The position numbers and the translations under genes were made by a program. From Pantoea septica (GTDB taxonomy: Bacteria; Pseudomonadota; Gammaproteobacteria; Enterobacterales; Enterobacteriaceae), in NCBI RefSeq assembly GCF_002095575.1, contig NZ_MLJJ01000025.1, forward strand, positions 1-64,000: a stretch of 64,000 nucleotides of DNA, in the 5' to 3' direction. The stretch's first letter is position 1. Each line of letters starts with the position of its first letter. Below, one piece after another: positions 7,777 to 17,823 of this stretch. The notes beneath the pieces are model-generated. The model did not search any database. It worked only from the letters and a program-made list of their open reading frames with translations, and was not told the origin of the DNA.

Positions 7777-10224
7777 TTACGCCGCCTCGCTCTCCCGCGC
7801 CGCCTTCACCGCCGGCTGCTTCACCGGCACCGCCAGCGCATCCGCGGCAAACTCATCGACGTTAATGGCGCGCAGACGGCTCGCTTCGGCGCGCGTCAGC
7901 ACCTCGGCCTCCGCGGCGTCAATCCAGCCCGCTTTTAATGCCCGCTGCGCCAGCGCGTCCAGCCGGGTGAAAGAGAAGTGCTCTTTCTGCTGTTTGCACA
8001 GACGATCGTGGATAACTTCCGCCGCCATCACCTCCTGCAACGCCTGCTCAAGCTGGCCGGCCGGGTTGTGCTCGCTCGGCGTCAGATACTGGCCGCGTCC
8101 CAGACGCGTCCGCGTGGCGGAAGGCACCTGCAGCAGCTTCGCCAGCTTATGATCGAGACGGTCGCTGGGCGCCGGGCAGTGCTTGCCGCCGGCGAAAATC
8201 ATCATGCGCAGCGCGCCAGCCGCCAGCGGGCTGGGGAAGTTGCGCAGCAGATCCTCTATCGCCTGCTCGGCCTGATGCAGCGCATCCTGCACGCCCCAGT
8301 GCAGCAGCGGCAGATCGGCTTCGTGACGCCCCTCATCGTCATAGCGTTTCAGGGTGGCGGAGGCGAGGTAGAGCTGGCTCAGCACATCGCCCAGGCGCGC
8401 AGAAATGCGCTCGCGACGCTTCAGGCTGCCGCCGAGCACCGCCATCGACACGTCCGCCAGCAGCGCCAGGTTAGCGCTGAGACGGTTCAGATGCTGGTAG
8501 TAGCGGCGCGTGGCGTCGCGCGTCGGCGTGGCGCTGCCGCGTCCGGCCGTCAGGCCGAGCCACAGGCTGCGCACGGCGTTGCTGCCGACATAGCCGACAT
8601 GGCTGAATAGCGCGGCGTCGAAGGCGTTCAGATCCTGGCTGGCCGCCGCCGCCATCTCTTTCAGCACGAACGGATGGCAGCGGATAGCGCCCTGGCCGAA
8701 AATAATCATGCTGCGCGTCAGGATATTGGCGCCTTCTACCGTAATGGCGATAGGCGCGCCCTGATAGGCACGGGCGAGGAAGTTATTGTTGCCGAGCATG
8801 ATGCCTTTGCCGCCCGCGATATCCATCGCGTCCATAATGGCGCGCTGGCCGCGATGGGTGCAGTGATACTTCACAATCGCCGACAGCACCGCCGGTTTTT
8901 CGCCCTGCATAATGCCGGTGGTGATCAGCGTCGCCGCGGCGTCCATCACGTAGGCGTTCCCGGCAATGCGCGCCAGCGGCTCTTCGATGCCTTCCATCTT
9001 GCCGATAGAGACTCTGAACTGACGACGGATATGCGCATAGGCGCCGGTGGCGAGCGCCACGCTTTTCAGGCTGCCGGTGGAGTTGGAGGGCAGGGTAATG
9101 CCGCGTCCCACCGACAGGCACTCAACCAGCATCCGCCAGCCCTGACCGGCCATCTGCGGGCCGCCGATAATAAAATCGATCGGCACGAAAATATCGTTGC
9201 CGCGCGTCGGGCCGTTCTGGAACGGCACGTTAAGCGGAAAGTGGCGCTTGCCGATTTCCACGCCCGGCGTGCTGGTGGGGATGAGCGCGCAGGTAATGCC
9301 CAGCGACTCGGTGTCGCCCAGCAGACGATCGGGATCGGAAAGCTTAAAGGCGAGTCCCAGCACGGTCGCCACCGGCGCCAGCGTAATGTAGCGCTTGTTC
9401 CAGGTCAGGCGCATGCCGAGCACCTGCTTGCCCTGCCACTCGCCCATGCAGACCACGCCGGTATCGGGGATTGCGCCCGCGTCGGAGCCCGCTTCCGGGC
9501 TGGTCAGCGCGAAGCAGGGGATCTCGTCGCCGCGCGCCAGGCGCGGCAGATAGTGATCTTTCTGCTCGTCGGTGCCGTAATGCTGCAGCAGTTCGCCTGG
9601 GCCAAGGGAGTTAGGCACGCCGACGGTAATCGCCAGAATGCCGGAGACGCCCGCCAGCTTTTGCAGCACGCGCGCCTGCGCATAGGCGGAGAACTCGAGG
9701 CCGCCATACTCTTTTTTGATGATCATGGCGAAGAAACGCTGTTCTTTCAGATAGGCCCAGAGTTCCGGCGGCAGATCCGCCATCTCATGGGTGATGGCGA
9801 AGTCGTTCGCCATGCGGCACGCCTCTTCCACCGGACCGTCGAGAAACGCCTGCTCGGCCGGCGTCAGGCGCGGCTGCGGATAGTTGTGCAACTTTTGCCA
9901 GTCCGGCTTGCCCTGAAACAGGTCGCCTTCCCACCAGGTGGTCCCGGCGTCGATCGCCTCTTTTTCCGTGCGCGACATCGGCGGCATCACCTTTTGAAAG
10001 CGCTGCAGCATCGGCTTTGAAAACAGCGAACGGCGCATCGAGGGGAGGTTAAGCGGCAGCAGAAGGATCGCCAGCGGCAGCAGCAGCCAGGGCGTCCAGA
10101 TATGCGCCGCCGCCCAGGCGACGGTCCACAACAGTAAAATCGCGCTGCTCACCGCCAGAGATACGCGGTGATAAAACAGGGCGCTGATTAACACCAGCGT
10201 CGCAAGGATCGACACAACCATCAT
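7777..10224 (-). CDS. fadE: Acyl-CoA dehydrogenase
   Basis: This 815-residue membrane-associated flavoprotein catalyses the first dehydrogenation of fatty acid beta-oxidation. It resembles E. coli FadE (814 aa) along its length. It has an N-terminal hydrophobic region (about residues 1-60), then [21 protein letters not shown], the acyl-CoA dehydrogenase core with [14 protein letters not shown] and [14 protein letters not shown], and a C-terminal extension typical of FadE. The start at 10222-10224 is chosen because GGAG stands 8 bases upstream; a GTG six bases earlier is the alternative. It is divergent from gmhA, with a FadR-like site just upstream. Confidence 0.95.
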   Translation of the reverse strand: MMVVSILATLVLISALFYHRVSLAVSSAILLLWTVAWAAAHIWTPWLLLPLAILLLPLNLPSMRRSLFSKPMLQRFQKVMPPMSRTEKEAIDAGTTWWEGDLFQGKPDWQKLHNYPQPRLTPAEQAFLDGPVEEACRMANDFAITHEMADLPPELWAYLKEQRFFAMIIKKEYGGLEFSAYAQARVLQKLAGVSGILAITVGVPNSLGPGELLQHYGTDEQKDHYLPRLARGDEIPCFALTSPEAGSDAGAIPDTGVVCMGEWQGKQVLGMRLTWNKRYITLAPVATVLGLAFKLSDPDRLLGDTESLGITCALIPTSTPGVEIGKRHFPLNVPFQNGPTRGNDIFVPIDFIIGGPQMAGQGWRMLVECLSVGRGITLPSNSTGSLKSVALATGAYAHIRRQFRVSIGKMEGIEEPLARIAGNAYVMDAAATLITTGIMQGEKPAVLSAIVKYHCTHRGQRAIMDAMDIAGGKGIMLGNNNFLARAYQGAPIAITVEGANILTRSMIIFGQGAIRCHPFVLKEMAAAASQDLNAFDAALFSHVGYVGSNAVRSLWLGLTAGRGSATPTRDATRRYYQHLNRLSANLALLADVSMAVLGGSLKRRERISARLGDVLSQLYLASATLKRYDDEGRHEADLPLLHWGVQDALHQAEQAIEDLLRNFPSPLAAGALRMMIFAGGKHCPAPSDRLDHKLAKLLQVPSATRTRLGRGQYLTPSEHNPAGQLEQALQEVMAAEVIHDRLCKQQKEHFSFTRLDALAQRALKAGWIDAAEAEVLTRAEASRLRAINVDEFAADALAVPVKQPAVKAARESEAA

Positions 10225-10246
10225 AATCACGGCTCCGTAAGTAGTA

Positions 10247-10264
10247 AGAGGTCTGACCTGTTAT
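10247..10264. promoter_or_regulatory. FadR-like operator upstream of fadE
   Basis: AGAGGTCTGACCTGTTAT contains AGGTCTGACC, 9/10 to the FadR core TGGTCNGACC, about 23-40 bases upstream of the fadE start. FadR represses fadE in related bacteria unless long-chain acyl-CoA is bound. Confidence 0.6.
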
Positions 10265-10448
10265 GTGTAGAGGTGTATGCCACCTGCGTTCAATTAGCAA
10301 TTTGTTTACATCGCAATTACAACCTTACTCACAAAATCGTTAAATCCGTCGCGGAGAGAAGTCAGGCTTTCGCGCGGCGCGCGCTTTGCGCCAACCCGCC
10401 ATTCCGTTAAACTTGAAAAGTCACTCTTTTACTAACAAGGACATCCCT

Positions 10449-11027
10449 ATGTACCAGGACATCATTCGCTCCGAGCTGAATGAAGCAGCGGATACGCTGA
10501 ATACCTTTCTCAGCGACGAGGCGAATATTCACGCCATTCAGCGCGCGGCGGTGCTGCTGGCCGACAGCTTTAAAGCCGGCGGGAAAGTGCTCTCCTGCGG
10601 CAACGGCGGCTCGCACTGCGACGCGATGCACTTCGCCGAAGAGTTGACCGGGCGCTATCGCGAGAACCGTCCGGGCTACCCGGCGATCGCCATCTCCGAC
10701 GTCAGCCATCTTTCCTGCGTCAGCAACGATTTCGGCTACGACTACGTTTTCTCACGCTATATCGAAGCGGTGGGCCGTCCGGGCGACGTGCTGCTGGGGC
10801 TGTCGACCTCTGGCAACTCCGCCAATATCATCAAGGCGATCGAGGCGGCGCGCGCGCAGGGCATGAAGGTCATCACTCTGACCGGCAAAGATGGCGGCAA
10901 AATGGCAGGCTCGGCGGATATCGAAATTCGCGTGCCGCACTTCGGCTACGCCGACCGCATTCAGGAGATCCACATCAAAGTGATCCATATCCTGATGCTG
11001 CTGATTGAAAAAGAGATGGTGAAGTAA
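10449..11027 (+). CDS. gmhA: Sedoheptulose-7-phosphate isomerase
   Basis: This 192-residue SIS-fold protein converts sedoheptulose-7-phosphate to D-glycero-D-manno-heptose-7-phosphate, the first step of heptose synthesis for the lipopolysaccharide inner core. Visible motifs are [20 protein letters not shown] (the SIS sugar-phosphate loop, with the metal-binding His) and [15 protein letters not shown]. Start MYQDIIRS follows AACAAGGAC. Length equals that of E. coli GmhA (lpcA). It is divergent from fadE and 54 bases before yafJ. Confidence 0.96.
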   Translation: MYQDIIRSELNEAADTLNTFLSDEANIHAIQRAAVLLADSFKAGGKVLSCGNGGSHCDAMHFAEELTGRYRENRPGYPAIAISDVSHLSCVSNDFGYDYVFSRYIEAVGRPGDVLLGLSTSGNSANIIKAIEAARAQGMKVITLTGKDGGKMAGSADIEIRVPHFGYADRIQEIHIKVIHILMLLIEKEMVK

Positions 11028-11081
11028 GGGTGCTGGCCGCCATTTTGCTGGCTGGCGGCTTTTCTGACTAAGGCGGTAGCT

Positions 11082-11849
11082 ATGTGCGAATTGCTCGGGA
11101 TGAGCGCTAACGTTCCAACCGATATCTGTTTCAGTTTTACCGGCCTGGTGCAGCGCGGCGGTGGAACCGGGCCGCATAAAGATGGCTGGGGCATTACCTT
11201 TTATGAAGATCGGGGCTGCCGCACCTTTAAAGATCCGCTGCCGAGCTATAACTCGCCTGTCGCGCGGCTGGTGCAGGAGTATCCCATCAAGTCCCATTCG
11301 GTGGTGGCGCATATTCGCCAGGCGAACCGCGGGCCGGTCTCGCTGGAAAATACCCATCCCTTTACCCGCGAGCTGTGGGGACGCAACTGGACCTACGCGC
11401 ATAACGGCCAGCTAAAGGGCTATCGCCAGCTGGAAACCGGCCACTTCCGCCCGGTTGGCGAAACCGACAGCGAGAAGGCGTTCTGTTGGCTGCTGCACAA
11501 GCTGGCGACGCGCTATCCGCGCACGCCCGCCAACTGGCCGGCGGTGTTTCGCTATGTGGCGGAGCTGGCGGGAGAGCTGCGGCAGAAAGGGGTGTTCAAT
11601 ATGCTGCTGTCGGACGGGCGCTATCTGATGGCGTTCTGCTCAACCAATCTCTACTGGATCACGCGCCGCGCGCCCTTCGGCAAAGCGCAGCTGCTCGATC
11701 AGGACGTGGAGATCGACTTCCAGCAGCACACCACCGCCAACGACGTGGTGACGGTGATTGCGACGCAGCCGCTGACGGCAAATGAAACCTGGCACCGCAT
11801 CGTGCCAGGCGAGTGGACGTTATTCTGCCTTGGAGAGCGCCAGGAATGA
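11082..11849 (+). CDS. yafJ: Class II glutamine amidotransferase-like protein
   Basis: This 255-residue protein has the N-terminal nucleophile Cys2 (MCELLGMSA) exposed after removal of Met. It also has [11 protein letters not shown] (48-58 region), HIRQANRG and the [14 protein letters not shown] segments of class II (Ntn-type) glutaminase domains. No synthetase domain follows, so the acceptor is unknown; E. coli YafJ is also uncharacterised. Its last 30 bases overlap the end of convergent yafK. Confidence 0.9.
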   Translation: MCELLGMSANVPTDICFSFTGLVQRGGGTGPHKDGWGITFYEDRGCRTFKDPLPSYNSPVARLVQEYPIKSHSVVAHIRQANRGPVSLENTHPFTRELWGRNWTYAHNGQLKGYRQLETGHFRPVGETDSEKAFCWLLHKLATRYPRTPANWPAVFRYVAELAGELRQKGVFNMLLSDGRYLMAFCSTNLYWITRRAPFGKAQLLDQDVEIDFQQHTTANDVVTVIATQPLTANETWHRIVPGEWTLFCLGERQE

Positions 11850-12566
11850 TTTAGAGGCGGCTTCCGGATTGACCATCGCCGGGCTGCCGCTGTTCATCAC
11901 GTAGCTGCCGCTGGCGACGCTGACCGTCGGCGGCTGATGGTATTTCGCAAAGTAAGCGTAGCCGGGCTGCAGCTCGCGCCAAAAGCTGGCGTAGGCGGAG
12001 TAGCGATGGCGCTGCATATTGCTGTCGGTCATGCGGAACGGGAAGATGCTGATGTTAACCTCTGACTGGCCGTTACGCAGCGCCGCGTTCACATAGGTGA
12101 AAATCTCATCCATATAGGCGTCAGTCATGGCGTAGCAGCCAATCGACTTACAGTCGCCGTGGATCATCAGGTAGTTGCCGGTGTAGGCATGCTCGCGATC
12201 GTACTGGTTAGGAAACCCGACGTTGATGGCGCGATAAAAACGGCTGTCTGGCTTAAGCTGGTTGAGCCTGACGCTGTAAAAGCCTTCCGGACTTTTAAAA
12301 TCTCCTTCGCGCCGCTTCGGACCGAGGCCGCCGGAAAAGTTACAGATGCGGTAGGTATCGAGCAGGCGAAATTCGTTGCCGATTTTGCCATAGAGCTCCA
12401 GCGTGCGTTCTTCCTTGAAAATCTGCAGGTAGACCGGGGTACCGAGTAGCTGTTTCTTTAATTCTTTACTCACCGGCGTCGACGCTGGCTGCGTCGGCTC
12501 GGGAGTCATTGCCATGCTGAGGGCTGGCATCAAAATCATCGCAAACAGAAGTGCGATTTTGCCCAT
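11820..12566 (-). CDS. yafK: YkuD-fold murein protein (LdtF/DpaA type)
   Basis: This 248-residue protein has an N-terminal signal peptide (about residues 1-20, ending near AMTPEP) and a YkuD L,D-transpeptidase-like domain with His136 and Cys144 in [15 protein letters not shown]. coli YafK (LdtF/DpaA) removes Braun lipoprotein from diaminopimelate in peptidoglycan rather than making cross-links. It acts in the periplasm. It is convergent with yafJ, sharing 30 bases at the 3' ends. Confidence 0.92.
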   Translation of the reverse strand: MGKIALLFAMILMPALSMAMTPEPTQPASTPVSKELKKQLLGTPVYLQIFKEERTLELYGKIGNEFRLLDTYRICNFSGGLGPKRREGDFKSPEGFYSVRLNQLKPDSRFYRAINVGFPNQYDREHAYTGNYLMIHGDCKSIGCYAMTDAYMDEIFTYVNAALRNGQSEVNISIFPFRMTDSNMQRHRYSAYASFWRELQPGYAYFAKYHQPPTVSVASGSYVMNSGSPAMVNPEAASKSFLALSKAE

Positions 12567-12793
12567 GCTGTGTATACCTTGAGTGAAGAGAACGATGACG
12601 CGAGACGCGTCTCAAACTTGCATTATCGGAAAACTCCGCTACCGCAGCGCAACATTAGCATTGTCTGTTTTTTTATCAAGACGCCGCCAGGTAAATTCGC
12701 GTTTTGCTCAAGATATGACGGCCAGAAATTTGTAAACTTTAGTGGCGGCGAACGTTAATTCCGCTTTTCAGGCGCGTCTGACGCGGCGGGCTT

Positions 12794-12821
12794 TTGCTTC
12801 TGTACATCTATACAGTATCAT
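12794..12821 (+). promoter_or_regulatory. LexA-controlled dinB promoter
   Basis: The -35 TTGCTT (12794-12799) and -10 TATCAT (12816-12821) are separated by exactly 16 bases. Those 16 bases are a complete LexA box, CTGTACATCTATACAG (consensus CTGT-N8-ACAG). A bound LexA would fill the spacer, giving tight SOS control. Confidence 0.9.
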
Positions 12822-12853
12822 TAGGCGTGACGGAAAGCGGATGGCGGGCAAGC

Positions 12854-13906
12854 GTGAAAATCATACATGTCGATATGGACTGCTTCTATGCAGCGGTGGA
12901 GATGCGTGACAATCCGTCGCTGCGCGATATTCCCATCGCCATTGGCGGCAGCCGCGAACGACGCGGCGTGATCAGCACCGCCAACTATCCGGCGCGCAAA
13001 TTCGGCGTGCGCAGCGCGATGCCCACCGCCATGGCGCTGAAGCTCTGTCCGCATCTGAAGCTGCTGCCGGGGCGCTTCGACGCCTATAAGGAGGCGTCGC
13101 AGCAGATCCGCGCAATTTTCCTGCGCTATACCCCCTTGATCGAGCCGCTGTCGCTGGACGAGGCCTATCTCGACGTTACCGACAGCCCGCACTGCCACGG
13201 CTCCGCCACGCTGATTGCCCGCGAGATCCGCGACACCATTCAACGCGAGACCGGGCTGACCGCCTCGGCCGGCATCGCGCCGATTAAGTTCCTCGCTAAA
13301 ATCGCCTCCGACCTCAACAAGCCCGACGGGCAGTACGTTATTACGCCGCAGGAGATGCCTGATTTTTTGCTGTCGCTGCCGCTGGCGAAGATCCCCGGCG
13401 TCGGCAAAGTGGCGACGAAAAAGCTCGAGGAGATGGGGCTGCATACCTGCGCCGACGTGCAGAAAGCGGACGTGGCGCAGCTGCTCAAGCGCTTCGGCAA
13501 GTTTGGCCGCGTGCTGTGGGAGCGCAGCCACGGCATCGACGAGCGCGGCGTGGTGGTGGAGCGCGAGCGCAAGTCCGTCGGCGTCGAACGCACGCTGGCG
13601 GAAGATATTCACAGCTGGGAAGCCTGCCTTGAGATTATCGATTTTCTCTATGCGGAGCTGGAGCGCCGCCTGACGCAGGTTCGGCCCGACAGGCAAATCG
13701 CGCGGCAGGGCGTGAAACTCAAGTTCAACGATTTCCAGCTGACGACGCAGGAGCATATCTGGCCGGAGCTGAACAAAGAGGATTTGATCGCGGTGGCGCG
13801 CAAAGCCTGGGATGAGCGCCGTGCCGGACGCGGCGTGCGGCTGGTGGGGCTGCACGTTACGCTGCTCGATCCGCAGCTTGAGCGGCAGCTGCTGCTGGGG
13901 CTATAG
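12854..13906 (+). CDS. dinB: DNA polymerase IV (Y family)
   Basis: This 350-residue translesion polymerase has catalytic acidic residues Asp7 ([12 protein letters not shown]), Asp102 and Glu103 ([10 protein letters not shown]). A helix-hairpin-helix ([17 protein letters not shown]) and the little-finger domain follow. The GTG at 12854 is chosen because it gives the family N-terminus (KIIHVDMD), and because the next in-frame ATG upstream (12794) lies inside the promoter before the LexA box. E. coli DinB is 351 aa. The C-terminus ([10 protein letters not shown]) resembles the beta-clamp-binding end. It is the last gene of the 5-min-like block. Confidence 0.95.
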   Translation: MKIIHVDMDCFYAAVEMRDNPSLRDIPIAIGGSRERRGVISTANYPARKFGVRSAMPTAMALKLCPHLKLLPGRFDAYKEASQQIRAIFLRYTPLIEPLSLDEAYLDVTDSPHCHGSATLIAREIRDTIQRETGLTASAGIAPIKFLAKIASDLNKPDGQYVITPQEMPDFLLSLPLAKIPGVGKVATKKLEEMGLHTCADVQKADVAQLLKRFGKFGRVLWERSHGIDERGVVVERERKSVGVERTLAEDIHSWEACLEIIDFLYAELERRLTQVRPDRQIARQGVKLKFNDFQLTTQEHIWPELNKEDLIAVARKAWDERRAGRGVRLVGLHVTLLDPQLERQLLLGL

Positions 13907-13954
13907 CTGCAAACGAAACCTGATCGTCAGCTAACAGGCAACGCTAAAATCAAG

Positions 13955-14063
13955 GCGCTGCCAGCCTGGGCCGAAGAGCAAAGCGTCCCGCGGCAGGGAT
14001 GCCGCGGGCCGAGCGCGCAGGGATGCCTTGAGCGACTTTGCGATCGGGCCAGGCTAGCAGCGC
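13955..14063 (+). repeat. Dispersed structured element, copy 2
   Basis: It lies between convergent dinB and tas. The outer stem pairs 13955-13969 with 14049-14063 (14 of 15 positions). Inside are the core GAAGAGCAAAGCG, a 9-bp hairpin CCCGCGGCA/TGCCGCGGG with loop GGGA (13987-14008), then GCCGAGCG, a short GCA-GGGA-TGC hairpin (14017-14026), and TTGAGCGACTTTGCGATC. The compact form is 109 bases. It marks the junction between blocks that are far apart in E. coli. Confidence 0.8.
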
Positions 14064-14127
14064 AAATACCTGACAAACAGCCTACGCCCACCTCACTAAA
14101 CCCACTCGCAATAGCCGCTCAACCCCT

Positions 14128-15168
14128 TTAAGGCGCCGGATAGGTGTAACGGCGGTGAATCGCCTCGATCCCTTCCAGCACGTCCGCGTCCAGCGTCAGG
14201 TTGAAGCTGTCGATATTGATCTTCAGCTGCTCCATCGTCGTTGCGCCCAGCAGAGTGCTGGCGACGAACGGCTGCTGACGCACATAGGCCAGCGCCATCT
14301 GCGACGGATCCAGGCGGTGCTTCTGCGCCAGCGCCACATATTCCGCAATCGCCAGCTGCGACTGCTCGCCGCTGTAGCGCGTAAAGCGGCTGAACAGCGT
14401 GTTGCGCGCGCCGGCCGGTTTCGCGCCGTTCAGGTACTTGCCGCTCAGGGTGCCGAAGGCGAGGCTGGAGTAAGCCAGCAGCTCGACCCCTTCATGCTGG
14501 CTGATTTCCGCCAGGCCCACCTCAAAGCTGCGGTTCAGCAGGCTATAGGGGTTCTGAATGGTCACGATGCGCGGCAGCTCGTGCTTCTCCGCCAGCTGCA
14601 GATAGCGCATCACGCCCCAGGCCGTTTCGTTCGACACGCCGATATAGCGAATTTTGCCGGCGCGCACCTGCTCGGTCAGCGCTTCCAGCGTCTCCAGCAG
14701 CGTGACGGGAACCGTGGTCTCGCTGTACTGATAGCCCAGCTTGCCGAAATAGTTGGTCTGGCGCTGCGGCCAGTGCAGCTGATAAAGGTCGAGGTAGTCG
14801 GTATTCAGGCGCTTCAGGCTGGCGTCCAGCGCGTCGCGGATATTTTTGCGGTCCAGCGCCTGGTTAGGGCGAATCGAGGCGTCGGCGCCGCGCGAGGGGC
14901 CCGCGACCTTGCTGGCGAGGATCACTTTATCGCGGCTGCCGCGCGTCTTCAGCCAGCTGCCGATATACTGTTCGGTCAAACCCTGGGTTTCCGGGCGCGG
15001 CGGCACCGGATACATTTCAGCGGTATCGATAAAGTTAATGCCGCTGGCGAGGGCGAAATCGAGCTGCTCGTGGGCGTCGGCTTCGCTATTCTGTTCACCA
15101 AACGTCATGGTTCCCAACCCCAGTTGACTCACTTCCAGCGTGCTATGGGGGATGCGGTGATAATGCAT
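14128..15168 (-). CDS. tas: Aldo/keto reductase Tas
   Basis: This 346-residue NADPH-dependent aldo/keto reductase-fold protein matches E. coli Tas along its length. It starts MHYHRIPHSTLEVSQLGLG; the active-site Tyr is in FIDTAEMYPVPPRPETQG, the Lys in LASKVAGPS and the His in YQLHWPQR. E. coli tas complements tyrosine auxotrophy under starvation; its true substrate is unknown. The start at 15166-15168 is chosen by family match. It is leftward, next to ygdR. Confidence 0.94.
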   Translation of the reverse strand: MHYHRIPHSTLEVSQLGLGTMTFGEQNSEADAHEQLDFALASGINFIDTAEMYPVPPRPETQGLTEQYIGSWLKTRGSRDKVILASKVAGPSRGADASIRPNQALDRKNIRDALDASLKRLNTDYLDLYQLHWPQRQTNYFGKLGYQYSETTVPVTLLETLEALTEQVRAGKIRYIGVSNETAWGVMRYLQLAEKHELPRIVTIQNPYSLLNRSFEVGLAEISQHEGVELLAYSSLAFGTLSGKYLNGAKPAGARNTLFSRFTRYSGEQSQLAIAEYVALAQKHRLDPSQMALAYVRQQPFVASTLLGATTMEQLKINIDSFNLTLDADVLEGIEAIHRRYTYPAP

Positions 15169-15308
15169 AGCCGTCTTCCTTATTTTTATGGAATGTAATG
15201 GTGTGTCCTGTGGGACTATAGCGCGTGAATCAGCGGGGAAGGAAGTAGGGAAAATCGGGGAAATCACCTGTCCGGGCAAATTGCGGGACAGGTGAGCTGA
15301 AATGGCAC

Positions 15309-15527
15309 TTAACGCTCAATAATGGTCGACACTTCGTCGCCATTTATCTGCACTTCATGGCCTGACTGATCGGTATATTTCACCAGACCGGTCTCTTTAT
15401 CGATGGTCGGCTTACCTTCCGTCATGATCATCTGGCCGTTTTTCGTTGCCATTACATAATCTGAACTGCATCCGCTCAGTGTAACGGCGGCAAAAATCAA
15501 CACTGCTACGCCTGCCAACTCTTTCAT
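15309..15527 (-). CDS. ygdR: YgdI/YgdR family small lipoprotein
   Basis: This 72-residue lipoprotein has a lipobox TLSGC with Cys20 followed by SSDYVMATKNGQMIMTEGKP, the DUF903 fold (a small SH3-like barrel). Function is unknown. AGGAA precedes the ATG at 15525-15527. A paralogue, ygdI, is encoded at 43464-43685. Confidence 0.9.
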   Translation of the reverse strand: MKELAGVAVLIFAAVTLSGCSSDYVMATKNGQMIMTEGKPTIDKETGLVKYTDQSGHEVQINGDEVSTIIER

Positions 15528-15654
15528 CACGCTTATTCCTCTCACTCCCGTCAGCCTGTGGGCCGCGTCGCCCCGTCAAAGGCTACGCAGCATCAACTGC
15601 AAAAAGTGTAGTAATAAATGGTTTTGGCGCTTTGCGTTATCGCATGAATCTGAA

Positions 15655-15682
15655 AATAAAAGGGCGGCCTGTAGCCGCCCTT
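15655..15682 (-). terminator. Terminator downstream of ygdQ (leftward)
   Basis: Read leftward, AAGGGCGGC-TACAG-GCCGCCCTT is followed by TTATTTTC. The 9-bp stem begins 7 bases after the ygdQ stop. Confidence 0.85.
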
Positions 15683-15688
15683 GACATC

Positions 15689-16399
15689 TTACGCCGCGCT
15701 TTTCTTAGCGCGCATCAGGTTCAGACATTCAACGGCCATAGAGAAGAACATGGCGAAATAAATGTAACCTTTTGGTACATGCACCGCGAAACTCTCCAGA
15801 ATCAGGGTAAAACCCACCAGTATCAGAAAAGAGAGGGCGAGCATTTTGATCGAGGGATGGCGATCGACAAACTCGCCAATGGCGCGCGCGGCAAACATCA
15901 TCATCAGCACGGCGATCACCACGGCGGCCATCATAATAAAGAGATGATCGGAAAGGCCGACGGCGGTAATCACCGAGTCCAGGCTAAAAATGATATCCAG
16001 CAGCATGATCTGCACGATAGCGCCGAAGAAGGAGTGCACGTTGGTCTTGTGCTCCTCTTCGCCGCCTTCGATGGTTTCATGGATCTCCATGCTCGATTTC
16101 CACAGCAGAAACAGACCGCCGCCGAGCAGGATCAGATCGCGCCAGGAGAAGGCGTGATCGAGCAGGGTAAATAGCGGATGGGTCAGACGCGCGACCCAGG
16201 CGATAGAGGCCAGCAGGGCGAGACGCATCAGCATGGCGCCCATCAGGCCGAGCCGACGCGCGCTGGCCTGCTGATGTTTAGGCAGCTTCGCCACCACCAG
16301 CGACAGGAAAATAATGTTATCAATACCCAGAACCACTTCGAGGATGGTCAGCGTGCCCAGCGCCAGCCAGGCGTTGGGATCGGTTATCCACTCAAACAT
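15689..16399 (-). CDS. ygdQ: TerC-family integral membrane protein
   Basis: This 236-residue TerC/YgdQ membrane protein has about seven hydrophobic helices. The paired acidic signatures are LEVVLGIDNIIFLS near residues 20-33 and LLDIIFSLDSVITAVG in the middle. TerC relatives are implicated in metal-ion (manganese) handling during metalation of exported proteins; this member is uncharacterised. The ATG at 16397-16399 is chosen by family match; a TTG 12 bases earlier is also open. It is leftward, between mutH and ygdR. Confidence 0.9.
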   Translation of the reverse strand: MFEWITDPNAWLALGTLTILEVVLGIDNIIFLSLVVAKLPKHQQASARRLGLMGAMLMRLALLASIAWVARLTHPLFTLLDHAFSWRDLILLGGGLFLLWKSSMEIHETIEGGEEEHKTNVHSFFGAIVQIMLLDIIFSLDSVITAVGLSDHLFIMMAAVVIAVLMMMFAARAIGEFVDRHPSIKMLALSFLILVGFTLILESFAVHVPKGYIYFAMFFSMAVECLNLMRAKKSAA

Positions 16400-16459
16400 G
16401 CGCACACTCAATCTTAAACGAAAAGTAAACGGCGATTATACGCATCCGTTTTGATGAAC

Positions 16460-17137
16460 TTACAGTAAAAAATGACGCGCCAGCAGCGGGGCGGTGAAAC
16501 TCTTTTTCAGATAAAAACCGCGCGGCAGCGTCATAATCGGCTCGCCGTGTTCGCCTATGCCTTCTGTTAACGCCCGGCTGTTGGCGGCTTTCGGCCGGAT
16601 CTGTAGCCAGGCGCCGTGGCGCGCGGTAATGCGTTCAACCTGGCCCAGCACGATCATATCCATCAGCTCCTCCCAGTCCTGGCGCAGCATGCGATCTTCC
16701 TCTTCGCTCGGGCTCCACAGCAGCGGCGCGCCGACGCGACGCTGGGCGAGGGGGATCGCGCGATCGCCCTCCACCGGGATCCACAGCACGCGCGCCAGCT
16801 TGTGGCGTACATGGCTCGTCTCCCAGGTCACGCCGCTGTTGCCTGTCAGGGGCGCCACGCAAACAAAGGTGGTTTCCAGCGGTTTGCCCTGCGCGTCGAC
16901 AGGAATGGTTTTGAGTTCAATGCCGAGATGGGCGAAATCCTGCTCCGCCTTGCTGCCTGCGCTGGCGCCCAGATAGCGCTCCAGCAACATGCCGACCCAG
17001 CCTTTATCGCGTTTCAGATCGGCCGGCATCGGCAGGCCGGCCTGCGCGGCCAGGGTCGCCAGCGACTGGCCCGCCAGCGCATGGGCACGCGCCAGGAGAA
17101 CGGCTTCATTTTCGGGCGGGGCGGGCAGCTGGAACAT
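16460..17137 (-). CDS. mutH: DNA mismatch repair endonuclease
   Basis: This 225-residue endonuclease cuts the unmethylated strand at hemimethylated GATC sites when activated by MutS and MutL. The catalytic triad D-x(6)-E-x-K is visible as Asp67, Glu74 and Lys76 in [16 protein letters not shown]. The rest matches E. coli MutH, including [16 protein letters not shown] and [12 protein letters not shown]. The start ATG at 17135-17137 has GAGTG upstream; a GTG nine bases earlier is the alternative. The 686-base gap upstream carries DARS2. Confidence 0.95.
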   Translation of the reverse strand: MFQLPAPPENEAVLLARAHALAGQSLATLAAQAGLPMPADLKRDKGWVGMLLERYLGASAGSKAEQDFAHLGIELKTIPVDAQGKPLETTFVCVAPLTGNSGVTWETSHVRHKLARVLWIPVEGDRAIPLAQRRVGAPLLWSPSEEEDRMLRQDWEELMDMIVLGQVERITARHGAWLQIRPKAANSRALTEGIGEHGEPIMTLPRGFYLKKSFTAPLLARHFLL

Positions 17138-17285
17138 AGCGAACACTCAGTTGGTTAAAAAATAGACAACTCTTCTCCCGCAAACTTTTCCCACAGCGGC
17201 GTCAGCAGCAAGAGCGCTGATAATAGCATGATTCCTCATGCTTTTTTAATTGCGCGCCGTGCCGACCTGCCACAGCCGTACAAGG

Positions 17286-17654
17286 TTATCCCGGACTGAC
17301 GGCAATAATGAACAGGATCTTCGCCTGAGTTATCCACAGATAGGTGGGATAACCCTGCAGCACTCCCGCTACTGGTTCCATTTACAGCCTTGACTTTAGC
17401 GGAAAAGGCGCTTTTTTATCCAGTGATGAGCAAGTTTACTGCATTGTCTGTGGATAAAAACGACGTCGCTTGATCTTTGACCAGCTAAAACGCTTTCGCA
17501 GCTTTCACCGCAAATCTGGCCGCTTTTATTCTGAATAAGAGTTAATTAAGATTCTGTTTTTAATGGTTAAAAATCATTTTCTAGTCTATGGGGCGGATAA
17601 GGGACGCAAAAGTTTATTCAGCTAATTCCCGTGTTCTGCACAAAGCTATCCACA
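17286..17654. other. DARS2: DARS2, DnaA-reactivating sequence between mutH and rppH
   Basis: The mutH-rppH gap holds a cluster of DnaA boxes: TTATCCCGG (17286-17294), TTATCCACA (17330-17338) facing an inverted TTATCCCAC (17344-17352) five bases away, TGTGGATAA (17449-17457) and CTATCCACA (17646-17654). In E. coli this same gap is DARS2, where DnaA-ADP exchanges nucleotide to regenerate DnaA-ATP and time initiation at oriC. The back-to-back pair with a third box nearby is the known core layout. I could not place the IHF and Fis sites with confidence. No gene is visible in 17138-17823. Confidence 0.8.
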
Positions 17655-17823
17655 GAAAACGTGAATAAGATCGCCTCTTTGCCGCCTTAATTGTTTATAA
17701 CTCGGGTCAATACTGTGAGTTATCCAGGCGCGGCGCCGCGTTCTTCCCGACAATCCAGTGGTTTACCGCCTGTAAGGAGTGTGAAACAATCAGGCTATTC
17801 AAATTTAGCTTTGAGGTAGTCCA

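Noticed and set aside
12570..12758. 62-codon open frame between yafK and dinB
   Set aside because: No ribosome site, no recognisable family, and it lies in the promoter region upstream of dinB.
13955..14063. Dispersed repeat as ordinary Rho-independent terminator, REP or ERIC
   Set aside because: No T-tract follows, the conserved core is about 80 bases, and neither REP nor ERIC sequences match.
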